A stretch of 64,000 bases of DNA from Luteibacter pinisoli (lineage in GTDB: Bacteria; Pseudomonadota; Gammaproteobacteria; Xanthomonadales; Rhodanobacteraceae), in the NCBI RefSeq assembly GCF_006385595.1, contig NZ_CP041046.1, positions 3,472,001 to 3,536,000 of the forward strand. The letters are read 5' to 3'. Each line of letters starts with the position of its first letter. Positions within the stretch are counted from its first letter, which is position 1. The translations under genes and the position numbers were made by a program. Positions 30,707 through 38,297 of the stretch are shown one piece after another. A model generated the notes under the pieces. That model searched no databases. It saw nothing but the letters and a program-made list of their open reading frames with translations, and was not told the origin of the DNA.

Positions 30707-31558
30707 ATGGCACAAGTCACCATGCGCGAGATGCTGGAAGCCGGCGTCCATTTCGGCCACCAGACCCGCTACTGGAACCCCAAGATGGCTCCGTACATCT
30801 TCGGCGCCCGCGGCAAGATCCACATCATCAACCTCGAGAAGACCCTTCCGCTCTTCAACGACGCGATGAACTTCCTCTCGGGCCTGGCCCAGAAGGGCGG
30901 CACCATCCTGTTCGTCGGCACCAAGCGTTCGGCCCGCGAAGCCCTGGCTGAAGAAGCCGGCCGCGCCAACCAGCCGTTCGTCACCGCCCGCTGGCTCGGC
31001 GGCATGCTGACCAACTTCCGCACCGTGAAGCAGTCGGTTGCCCGCCTGAAGGAACTGGAAGCCGCCGAAACCGACGGTTCGTTCGACCGCCTGGTCAAGC
31101 ACGAAGTGCTGGCCCGTCGTCGCGAGCGCGACAAGCTGCAGAACTCGCTGGGCGGCATCAAGGACATGAACCGCCTGCCGGACGCCCTGTTCATCGTGGA
31201 CATCGGCCACGAAGACATCGCCGTCCAGGAAGCCCGCAAGCTCGGCATCCCGGTCGTCGCCGTTGTCGATACCAACTACGACCCGGCCCTCGTCGACTAC
31301 GCCATCCCGGGTAACGACGACGCCATCCGTGCCATCCAGCTCTATGCCCGCGCCGCTGCCGATTCCATCCTGGAAGGCAAGGCCGCCGCTCCGCAGCACG
31401 CCGCCCGTGGCGATGCCAACGAGTTCGTGGAGCTGAACGAGGAAGGCAACCCGGTCGCCAAGGACGACGCCCCGCGCGGCGACCGTCGTGGCGCCCCGGC
31501 CAAGAAGGGTGCCCCGCGTCGCGAAGGCGGCCGTGACGGTGGTCGTGGCCGCGCGTAA
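30707..31558 (+). CDS. rpsB: 30S ribosomal protein S2
   Basis: A core small-subunit protein. Of 283 residues, 1-230 are standard S2 (MREMLEAGVHFGHQTRYWNP, IFGARGKIHIINLEKTLP, ARWLGGMLTNFRTVKQSV, VDTNYDPALVDYAIPGNDDA). The last 45 or so form an added low-complexity tail, first acidic (EFVELNEEGNP) then rich in Arg, Gly and Ala (RGDRRGAPAKKGAP and an RREGGRDGGRGRA end). E. coli S2 has 241 residues and no such tail. The ATG at 30707 has a strong AGGAG site 7 bases upstream. tsf follows after 89 bases. Confidence 0.97.
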   Translation: MAQVTMREMLEAGVHFGHQTRYWNPKMAPYIFGARGKIHIINLEKTLPLFNDAMNFLSGLAQKGGTILFVGTKRSAREALAEEAGRANQPFVTARWLGGMLTNFRTVKQSVARLKELEAAETDGSFDRLVKHEVLARRRERDKLQNSLGGIKDMNRLPDALFIVDIGHEDIAVQEARKLGIPVVAVVDTNYDPALVDYAIPGNDDAIRAIQLYARAAADSILEGKAAAPQHAARGDANEFVELNEEGNPVAKDDAPRGDRRGAPAKKGAPRREGGRDGGRGRA

Positions 31559-31595
31559 GCGCCCCACCCCCGTAACCTGCTCTTCTGTTTCATCC

Positions 31596-31623
31596 GGCGC
31601 CGCGGCATCACCGCCGCGGCGCC
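31596..31623 (+). terminator. Attenuator-like hairpin between rpsB and tsf
   Basis: GGCGCCGCGG (31596-31605) and CCGCGGCGCC (31614-31623) form a perfect 10-base stem with an 8-base loop. No T-run follows, so it more likely attenuates or stabilises mRNA than fully terminates. A regulatory hairpin at this junction is also known in E. coli. Confidence 0.6.
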
Positions 31624-31647
31624 CTCCAAAACCATTGAGGAACTACC

Positions 31648-32526
31648 ATGGCTGAGATCACCGCAAGCCTCGTCAAGGACCTGCGCGAGCGCTCTGGCGT
31701 CGGCATGATGGAGTGCAAGAAGGCACTCGTCGAAAACAACGGCGATATCGAAGCGGCAATGGAAGCGCTGCGCAAGAGCGGTGCCGCCAAGGCTGACAAG
31801 AAGGCCGACCGCGTTGCCGCCGAAGGCCTCATCGCCGTCGCCAGCAACGCCGACAAGGCCGTCCTGGTCGAAGTCAACAGCGAAACCGACTTCTCCTCGC
31901 GCAACGAGCAGTTCATCCAGTTCACCAAGGATGTCGCCAAGGTTGCCCTCGAGACCGGCGCCAAGGATATCGACACGCTGAAGGCCGCCAAGCTCGGCGA
32001 CTCCACCGTGGAAGACACCGCCAAGTCGCTGACCCTCACCATCGGCGAGAAGTTCGAAGTCCGCCGCATGGCCCAGGTGGAGAACGCCGGCCCGATCGGC
32101 GCGTACTCGCACAGCGGCCGCATCGGCGTGCTGGTGGCCCTCAAGGGTGGCTCGGAAGAGCTGGCCAAGGGCATCGCCATGCACGTGGCAGCGATGAATC
32201 CCAAGTTCATCAAGGCCGAAGACGTCCCGGCCGATTTCCTCGAGAAGGAAAAGGAAATCGAGCTGTCGAAGATGTCGGACAAGGAAAAGCAGAAGCCGGC
32301 CGAGATCCTCGAGAAGATCGTCTCGGGCAAGGTGAACAAGATCCTTGCCGACGTGACCCTGGTCGGCCAGCCGTACGTGCTGGACGGTGACGTCACGGTG
32401 GCTGAAGCCCTCAAGAAGGCCGGCGCGGAGATCGTTTCCGTGCAGCGCCTGGCGGTTGGCGAAGGCATCGAGAAGGTGGTGGACGATTTCGCCGCCGAAG
32501 TGATGAAGCAGGCGGGCCTGGCGTAA
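31648..32526 (+). CDS. tsf: Elongation factor Ts
   Basis: Guanine-nucleotide exchange factor that recycles EF-Tu. 292 residues with the N-terminal UBA-like module and EF-Ts signature (LVKDLRERSGVGMMECKKAL), the second signature VEVNSETDFSSRNEQF, and two core subdomains ending in AEALKKAGAEIVSVQRLAVG. A GAGG site precedes the ATG. It is the second gene of the rpsB operon, closed by a strong terminator at 32547-32579. Confidence 0.97.
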   Translation: MAEITASLVKDLRERSGVGMMECKKALVENNGDIEAAMEALRKSGAAKADKKADRVAAEGLIAVASNADKAVLVEVNSETDFSSRNEQFIQFTKDVAKVALETGAKDIDTLKAAKLGDSTVEDTAKSLTLTIGEKFEVRRMAQVENAGPIGAYSHSGRIGVLVALKGGSEELAKGIAMHVAAMNPKFIKAEDVPADFLEKEKEIELSKMSDKEKQKPAEILEKIVSGKVNKILADVTLVGQPYVLDGDVTVAEALKKAGAEIVSVQRLAVGEGIEKVVDDFAAEVMKQAGLA

Positions 32527-32546
32527 GCCACCCCACCCCGCTGACG

Positions 32547-32579
32547 AAAAAGGCCGCGAGCAATCGCGGCCTTTTTTTT
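32547..32579 (+). terminator. Rho-independent terminator after tsf
   Basis: AAAAAGGCCGCGA (32547-32559) pairs with TCGCGGCCTTTTT (32564-32576) around loop GCAA, and eight T residues run from 32572 to 32579. It separates rpsB-tsf from pyrH. Confidence 0.95.
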
Positions 32580-32649
32580 GCGCCGACAACAGGCTGACGG
32601 CTCGACTTTTACCGCCCGCGACGTTTTTAATCTGCCTGTCATAAAGATC

Positions 32650-32667
32650 GCGCGCTACAATGCGCGC
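32650..32667 (+). promoter_or_regulatory. Palindrome-flanked -10 element before pyrH
   Basis: TACAAT (32656-32661) is flanked by GCGCGC on both sides, making an inverted repeat centred on the -10 hexamer. No convincing -35 hexamer lies 16-18 bases upstream. The GC-rich discriminator would suit growth-rate control. The start codon lies 37 bases downstream. Confidence 0.5.
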
Positions 32668-32697
32668 GTTTTGCCCCACACAATTCGGAGAATCCCC

Positions 32698-33420
32698 ATG
32701 AGCACCCCGCTGAAACACCGCCGAATCCTGCTCAAGCTCTCCGGTGAAGCCCTGATGGGCACCGAAGACTACGGCATCGATCCCAAGGTCATCGGCCGCC
32801 TCGCCAAGGAAATCCTCGAAGTCCATGACGCCGGTGTCCAGGTCGGCGTCGTTATCGGCGGCGGCAACATCTTCCGTGGCGCCGGCCTGGCCGCGTCCGG
32901 CATGGACCGGGTCACCGGCGACCACATGGGCATGCTCGCCACCGTAATGAACGCGCTGGCCATGCAGGACGCCATCGAAAAGCTCGGCGGCGAAGCCCGC
33001 ACCATGAGCGCCATCAAGATCAACGAGGTCTGCGAAGACTTCATCCGCCGCCGCGCCATCCGTCACCTGGAAAAAGGCCGCGTCGCGCTGTTCGCCGCCG
33101 GCATCGGCAACCCGTTCTTCACCACCGACTCGGCCGCTGCGCTGCGCGCCGTGGAAGTGGGCGCCGACCTGCTGCTGAAAGCCACCAAGGTGGACGGTGT
33201 GTACAGCGCCGACCCGAAGCGCGTGCCCGATGCGACCCGCTACGAGCACCTCACCTACAACCAGGTGATCGAGCGCCGCCTCGAAGTGATGGACACGGCA
33301 GCCATTGCCCTGTGCCGCGAGAACAAGCTGCCGCTGCGCATCTACGACATGACCCAGCCGGGCAGCCTGATGAAAATCATGCACGGCGAACCCGTGGGCA
33401 CCCTCGTCGACGCCGGCTGA
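32698..33420 (+). CDS. pyrH: UMP kinase
   Basis: Phosphorylates UMP to UDP in pyrimidine metabolism. The 240-residue amino-acid-kinase-fold protein shows RILLKLSGEALMG at the N-terminus, GVVIGGGNIFRGAG, GTP/UMP-site VALFAAGIGNPFFTTDSAA and LLLKATKVDGVYSADPKR, all standard for bacterial PyrH. It follows the tsf terminator with its own promoter and is 60 bases before frr, the conserved order. Confidence 0.97.
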   Translation: MSTPLKHRRILLKLSGEALMGTEDYGIDPKVIGRLAKEILEVHDAGVQVGVVIGGGNIFRGAGLAASGMDRVTGDHMGMLATVMNALAMQDAIEKLGGEARTMSAIKINEVCEDFIRRRAIRHLEKGRVALFAAGIGNPFFTTDSAAALRAVEVGADLLLKATKVDGVYSADPKRVPDATRYEHLTYNQVIERRLEVMDTAAIALCRENKLPLRIYDMTQPGSLMKIMHGEPVGTLVDAG

Positions 33421-33480
33421 ACCGCCCTCCGGCCGCCCTGCTATACTCGCCTGCTGACCAGATTCACCGGAAATACGCCC

Positions 33481-34038
33481 ATGATCAATGACATCAAGAA
33501 AGATGCTGAGACCCGCATGGGCAAGAGCATCGAATCGCTCAAGCACGACCTGAAGTCCATCCGCACCGGTCGCGCCAACCCGTCGATCCTCGACAACATC
33601 GTCGTGCCCTATTACGGCACGCCGACCCCGCTGGCCCAGGTCGCCAACGTGACCACGCCGGACGCCCGCTCGCTGGCGGTCAAGCCGTTCGACAAGGCCA
33701 TGGTCGGCCCGATCGAGAAGGCCATCATGGCGTCCGATCTCGGCATCACGCCGACCACCATGGGCATGGATATCCGCCTGAACTTCCCGCCGCCGACCGA
33801 AGAGCGCCGCAAGGAGCTCGCCAAGAGCGTGGCGAAGGAAGGCGAGCAGGCGAAGATCGCCGTGCGCAACGTCCGTCGTGATGCCATCCAGCACATCGAC
33901 AAGCTGCTCAAGGACAAGACGATCACGGAAGACGACAAGAAGCGTGCGGACGACGACATCCAGAAGCTGACGGACAAGTTCGTCAAGGACGTGGATGACG
34001 TGGTCAAGGACAAGGAAAAGGAGCTGATGGCGCTCTGA
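33481..34038 (+). CDS. frr: Ribosome recycling factor
   Basis: Splits post-termination ribosomes together with EF-G. 185 residues, the normal length, with the RRF signatures MGKSIESLKHDLKSIRTGRA, YYGTPTPLAQVANVTTPDAR and LNFPPPTEERRKELAK, and a helical end. A TATACT -10-like element (33442-33447) precedes it without a clear -35. It is followed after 20 bases by uppS. Confidence 0.97.
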   Translation: MINDIKKDAETRMGKSIESLKHDLKSIRTGRANPSILDNIVVPYYGTPTPLAQVANVTTPDARSLAVKPFDKAMVGPIEKAIMASDLGITPTTMGMDIRLNFPPPTEERRKELAKSVAKEGEQAKIAVRNVRRDAIQHIDKLLKDKTITEDDKKRADDDIQKLTDKFVKDVDDVVKDKEKELMAL

Positions 34039-34058
34039 CGCGCCATCGGTCCGCGCCC

Positions 34059-34796
34059 ATGGCCGCGACACCCGATGCCCGGGTTCCCCGCCACATCGCC
34101 ATCGTCATGGATGGTAACGGCCGCTGGGCGAAGAAGCGTCTTCGCCCGCGGACGTTCGGCCACCACGCCGGCCAGAAGGCCGTGCGTGAGGCCGTTGAGT
34201 TCTGCCTGCGGGCGGGTGTCAGTTCGCTGACCCTGTTTGCCTTCTCCAGCGAGAACTGGGCCCGCCCCGAGGGCGAGGTCTCCGCGCTCATGGAGCTGTT
34301 CCTGAAGGCGATCGACCGCGAGGTGGACGAGCTGCACGGCAACGGCGTGCGCATCCGCTTCGTGGGCGACCTCGACGGGTTTGCCCCGGAACTCCGCAAG
34401 CGCATGCTCGGGGCCATGGAGCGCACGGCCGGCAACACCGCCCTGGCCATGAACGTGGCCGTGAATTACGGCGGCCGCTGGGATATCGCCAACGCAGCCC
34501 GCCTGGCGGCCGAAGCGGCGGCGCGGGGTGAGTTCGCCCTGGCCGACCTCGACGAAAAGCGCCTGCACGGCTACACCTGCCTGGCGGACCAGCCGCCGGT
34601 CGACCTGTTCATCCGCACCGGTGGCGAACACCGGGTAAGCAACTTCCTGCTCTGGCAGCTTGCCTACGCCGAGCTCTTTTTCACCGACACCCTTTGGCCG
34701 GACGTCGACCAGGCTTGCCTGGCCGGGGCGCTGGACGACTACGCCCGCCGCGAGCGCCGTTACGGCCGCACCGGCGACCAGGTAGCCACGGGCTAA
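34059..34796 (+). CDS. uppS: (Di-trans,poly-cis)-undecaprenyl-diphosphate synthase
   Basis: Makes undecaprenyl diphosphate, the lipid carrier for peptidoglycan and O-antigen. 245 residues with the catalytic motif IAIVMDGNGRWAKKR (catalytic Asp), FAFSSENWARPEGEV, and the C-terminal signature DLFIRTGGEHRVSNFLLWQL. Twelve bases before cdsA. Here the order is frr-uppS-cdsA-dxr, whereas E. coli has dxr before uppS. Confidence 0.97.
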   Translation: MAATPDARVPRHIAIVMDGNGRWAKKRLRPRTFGHHAGQKAVREAVEFCLRAGVSSLTLFAFSSENWARPEGEVSALMELFLKAIDREVDELHGNGVRIRFVGDLDGFAPELRKRMLGAMERTAGNTALAMNVAVNYGGRWDIANAARLAAEAAARGEFALADLDEKRLHGYTCLADQPPVDLFIRTGGEHRVSNFLLWQLAYAELFFTDTLWPDVDQACLAGALDDYARRERRYGRTGDQVATG

Positions 34797-34808
34797 CGCC
34801 GGACCCCC

Positions 34809-35627
34809 ATGCTGAAGCAACGCATCATCACCGCAGCGGTCCTGATCCCGCTCGTACTCGCCCTCATCCTGCTGCCGCCGACGGGCTTCTTCGCGTCGCT
34901 GGTCGCCGTGGCCTTTGCCGGCGCGGCGTGGGAATGGGCCCTGCTGGCCGGCTACCGCACGCCGGTGGGGCGCGGCATCGTCACGGCCGCCGCCGTGGTC
35001 ATCTTCGCCGTCCTGTTGCTGGTGCGTACGCACGGCCTGCTCGCCGCCCTGACTTTCGCCGGCGTGGCCTGGTGGGTCGGTTGCTGCTTCTGGCTTCGCC
35101 ATTTCACGTTTGCCGCCGCCCCCAGCAGCGAAAACCGCATGCTCAAGCTCGGCGCCGGCCTGCTGGTGATCGTGCCGGCACTGGCCGCCGCCACCGACAT
35201 GCACGCGAGTGATCGCGGCCACTGGTGGGTGCTGCTGGCCCTGGTCATCGTGTGGGCCGCCGACACGGGTGCCTACTTCAGCGGCCGCTTCTTCGGCCGC
35301 CGCAAGCTCGCCCCGCGGATTTCCCCAGGGAAGACCTGGGCTGGCGTGTACGGCGCCCTGGTCGCCGGCGCCCTCGTGGCCTGGGTGGGCGGCTTGCTGC
35401 TCGGCGTGGAAAGCGGCGCCAGGCTCATCGGCCTGGTCATCCTGGGCGTGGTCACCGTGGCGGTGGCCGTGGTCGGCGACCTGTTCGAAAGCCTGATGAA
35501 GCGCCACGCGACGGTCAAGGATTCGGGCAACCTGTTCCCGGGCCACGGCGGCCTGCTCGATCGCCTCGACAGCGTTTTCGCCGCCCTGCCGGTCTTTGCG
35601 GCCGGCAAGCTCCTGCTGGGTCTCTAA
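34809..35627 (+). CDS. cdsA: Phosphatidate cytidylyltransferase
   Basis: Makes CDP-diacylglycerol from phosphatidate and CTP, the branch point of phospholipid synthesis. 272 residues with about eight membrane helices. The CDS signature spans roughly residues 200-250, visible as AWVGGLLLGVESGARLIG and GDLFESLMKRHATVKDSG ending DRLDSVFAALPVF, preceded by ADTGAYFSGRFFGRRKLAP. Its product feeds the CDP-alcohol phosphatidyltransferase encoded at 52983. Three bases before dxr. Confidence 0.96.
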   Translation: MLKQRIITAAVLIPLVLALILLPPTGFFASLVAVAFAGAAWEWALLAGYRTPVGRGIVTAAAVVIFAVLLLVRTHGLLAALTFAGVAWWVGCCFWLRHFTFAAAPSSENRMLKLGAGLLVIVPALAAATDMHASDRGHWWVLLALVIVWAADTGAYFSGRFFGRRKLAPRISPGKTWAGVYGALVAGALVAWVGGLLLGVESGARLIGLVILGVVTVAVAVVGDLFESLMKRHATVKDSGNLFPGHGGLLDRLDSVFAALPVFAAGKLLLGL

Positions 35628-35630
35628 GCC

Positions 35631-36815
35631 ATGGCCATTCGCCAGGTAGGGGTCCTGGGGGCGACCGGGTCGATCGGGACCAGCACGCTCGACGTCATCG
35701 CCCGCCACCCTGATCGCTTCCGCGCCAGCGTGCTCGTCGCCAACCGCGGCACCGAAGCGCTGGCGAAGCTCTGCGAGCGCTTCCGCCCCGACCTCGCCAT
35801 CGTCGCCGACCCCGCCATGGAAGCCGACCTCGCCCGTCGCCTGGCGGCGGCCGGCGTCACCTGCGACATTGCCTCCGGCGCCGACGCGGTCACCGCGGCC
35901 GCCGCGGGCCCGCTCTGCGACACGGTGGTCGCCGCCATCGTCGGCGCCGCGGGGCTGGATTCCACCCTGGCCGCCGCGCGCGCCGGCAAGCGCCTGCTGC
36001 TGGCGAACAAGGAGTCCATCGTGATGGGCGGCGAGCTGCTGCTCCAGGCGCTGCGCGAAGGCGGCGGCGACCTGATCCCGGTGGATTCCGAGCACAACGC
36101 CATTTTCCAGTGCCTGCCCGGGGGCCGCCCTGCGCTGGGCCCCAGCGGCGTGCGCCGGCTCATCCTCACCGCCAGCGGCGGCCCGTTCCGTGGCCGCACG
36201 CGCGCCCAGCTCGGCGCCATCACCCCGGACGAAGCCTGTGCCCATCCCAAGTGGTCGATGGGCCGGAAAATCTCGGTGGACTCGGCCACGCTGATGAACA
36301 AGGGCCTTGAAGTCATCGAGGCCCACCACCTGTTCGGCGCCCCGGCGGATGTCATCGACGTGGTCGTCCACCCGCAAAGCCTCGTCCATTCCATGGTCGA
36401 TTACGTGGATGGCTCGGTGCTGGCCCAGCTCGGCAACCCGGACATGCGCACCGCCATCGCCTGCGCCCTGGCCTGGCCGGAGCGGATCGAGGCCGGCGTG
36501 GCACCCCTCGACCTGGCGGCCCATGCCCGCCTGGACTTCGAGAAGCCCGACCTGGACACCTTCCGCTGCCTGGCGCTGGCCTTTGCCGCCCTGCGCGCCG
36601 GGGGCGACGCCACGGCGATCCTGAACGCCGCCAACGAGGTGGCCGTGGACGCCTTCCTGGCCGGCAGCCTGCCCTTCCTCGCGATTGCCGAGGTGGTTGA
36701 ACGCGTTCTTGAGGAACTGCCGCCGATTCCGGTGGTCGATGTCCAGACGCTTGTGGGGCGCGACGCTGAAGCCCGGCGGGCGGCCCGGGGCGTTCTCCAT
36801 CGCGCTTACTGCTAA
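35631..36815 (+). CDS. dxr: 1-deoxy-D-xylulose-5-phosphate reductoisomerase
   Basis: First committed enzyme of the MEP isoprenoid pathway, NADPH-dependent. 394 residues with the NADPH motif GVLGATGSIGTSTLDVI, LLLANKESIVMGGEL, metal and substrate residues in IPVDSEHNAIFQCLP, LTASGGPFRGRTRAQL, and HPKWSMGRKISVDSATLMNK. The pathway supplies precursors for UppS encoded just upstream, which fits the clustering. Confidence 0.97.
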   Translation: MAIRQVGVLGATGSIGTSTLDVIARHPDRFRASVLVANRGTEALAKLCERFRPDLAIVADPAMEADLARRLAAAGVTCDIASGADAVTAAAAGPLCDTVVAAIVGAAGLDSTLAAARAGKRLLLANKESIVMGGELLLQALREGGGDLIPVDSEHNAIFQCLPGGRPALGPSGVRRLILTASGGPFRGRTRAQLGAITPDEACAHPKWSMGRKISVDSATLMNKGLEVIEAHHLFGAPADVIDVVVHPQSLVHSMVDYVDGSVLAQLGNPDMRTAIACALAWPERIEAGVAPLDLAAHARLDFEKPDLDTFRCLALAFAALRAGGDATAILNAANEVAVDAFLAGSLPFLAIAEVVERVLEELPPIPVVDVQTLVGRDAEARRAARGVLHRAYC

Positions 36816-36857
36816 ACTCGTTCAACCCAAACGTTTTTTCGAGACCCGCCTCCCCTG

Positions 36858-38201
36858 ATGAGCCCATTCCTCGGTTCCGTGTTCTGGCTGCTGGTGACGC
36901 TTGGCGTCCTGGTGACCTTCCACGAATTTGGCCACTACTGGGTCGCGCGCCGCTGTGGCGTGCGCGTGCTGCGTTTTTCGGTGGGCTTCGGCCGGCCGCT
37001 ATGGCGCCGTGTCGCGAAGGACGGTACCGAATACCAGATTGCCGCCATCCCGCTGGGTGGCTACGTGAAGATGCTGGACGCCCGCGAAGGCGACGTGTCC
37101 GAGAGCGAGCGCAGCGTCGAATTCACCGGCAAGCCGGTGTGGCAGCGCATCGCCATCGTCGCCGCCGGCCCGGTGTTCAACCTGGTCTTCACCATCGTGG
37201 CGTTCTGGGCCATGTACATGGTGGGCCGCCCTGACGTGGCCCCGATCATCACCGCCGCGCCGGGTACGCCCGCCGCGGTAGCCGGCATCCAGCCGGGCGA
37301 CCGCCTCCTCGCTGTCGACGGCACGGCCGTCAGCACCTGGAGCGACGCCACCGACGTCCTCTTCAACGGCCTGCTCGGCAACGAGCCCGTCCCCGTGCAC
37401 GTGCGTGGCACCAACGGTACCGAGCGCAACGTGGTGCTGCCGGTGCAGGGCCTCGCCTTCGGCGATGCCGGCAAGCGCTTCCACGAGCTTGGCCTCGACC
37501 TGCAATCGCCCCCCGCCGTCGTCAACGAGGTGGTCCCGGGCGATCCGGCCGCGCTCGCGGGCCTGCGTGCAGGGGACAAGATCACCAGCGTCAACGGTGA
37601 GAAGGTGGACGATTTCGCCAGCTTCACCAAGCTCGTGCAGGTGCAGGCGGCCAAGGCCCCGCAGCTTGCCATCGGCATCCAGCGCGGTGGCCAGGCCAGC
37701 ACCGTTGCCGTCACCGCCCGCATGAAATCCGAGCAGGGCCAGCCGACCCGCTGGCTGGTCGGCATCGCCAACCAGCCGCTGGAAGCCGCCACCCTGCGTT
37801 TCGGCCCCGTGCGCGCGTTCACCGAGTCGCTCAAGGCCACCTGGACGGGCACCACGTCCACCCTGGGCATGATCGGCAAGATGCTTTCGGGCCAGGCCTC
37901 GGCGAAGAATATCTCCGGCGTCATCGGCATCGCACAGGTGGCCAACAGCGCGGCCAACCAGGGCCTGGGGTGGTTCCTGAACTTCCTCGGCCTGGTCTCG
38001 CTGAGCCTGGCCATCTTGAACCTGCTCCCCATCCCTGTCTTGGACGGGGGACACCTGCTGTATTACCTTATTGAGTTGATCAAAGGCAGCCCGGTCAGCG
38101 AACGCACCATGATCGCTGGCCAGTACGTCGGCCTCGCCTTGCTGTTCACCCTCATGGGGTTGGCTTTTTTCAACGACATCCAGCGCATGCTCGTCTCGTG
38201 A
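36858..38201 (+). CDS. rseP: RIP zinc metalloprotease RseP
   Basis: Inner-membrane site-2 protease that cleaves the anti-sigma factor RseA in the envelope stress response and trims signal peptides. 447 residues with the zinc motif HEFGH (residues 22-26) in the first membrane helix, two PDZ domains in the periplasm (AAPGTPAAVAGIQPGDRLLA and PGDPAALAGLRAGDKITSV), and the C-terminal motif LNLLPIPVLDGGHLLYY with the Asp ligand. It precedes bamA, whose folding problems it helps sense. Confidence 0.96.
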   Translation: MSPFLGSVFWLLVTLGVLVTFHEFGHYWVARRCGVRVLRFSVGFGRPLWRRVAKDGTEYQIAAIPLGGYVKMLDAREGDVSESERSVEFTGKPVWQRIAIVAAGPVFNLVFTIVAFWAMYMVGRPDVAPIITAAPGTPAAVAGIQPGDRLLAVDGTAVSTWSDATDVLFNGLLGNEPVPVHVRGTNGTERNVVLPVQGLAFGDAGKRFHELGLDLQSPPAVVNEVVPGDPAALAGLRAGDKITSVNGEKVDDFASFTKLVQVQAAKAPQLAIGIQRGGQASTVAVTARMKSEQGQPTRWLVGIANQPLEAATLRFGPVRAFTESLKATWTGTTSTLGMIGKMLSGQASAKNISGVIGIAQVANSAANQGLGWFLNFLGLVSLSLAILNLLPIPVLDGGHLLYYLIELIKGSPVSERTMIAGQYVGLALLFTLMGLAFFNDIQRMLVS

Positions 38202-38297
38202 CGGGCAAAACGATGCCGGGCATGAGCCCGGCACGTGCTCCTCTTCGGTCGCCGGCCTCGTCCGCCTGCGACTGGACTTAACCCATTGGAATCGACG

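Noticed and set aside
31342..34071. 909-codon leftward open frame opposite rpsB-tsf-pyrH-frr
   Set aside because: It spans several verified genes on the other strand and has no recognisable domain; GC-rich DNA keeps such frames open by chance.
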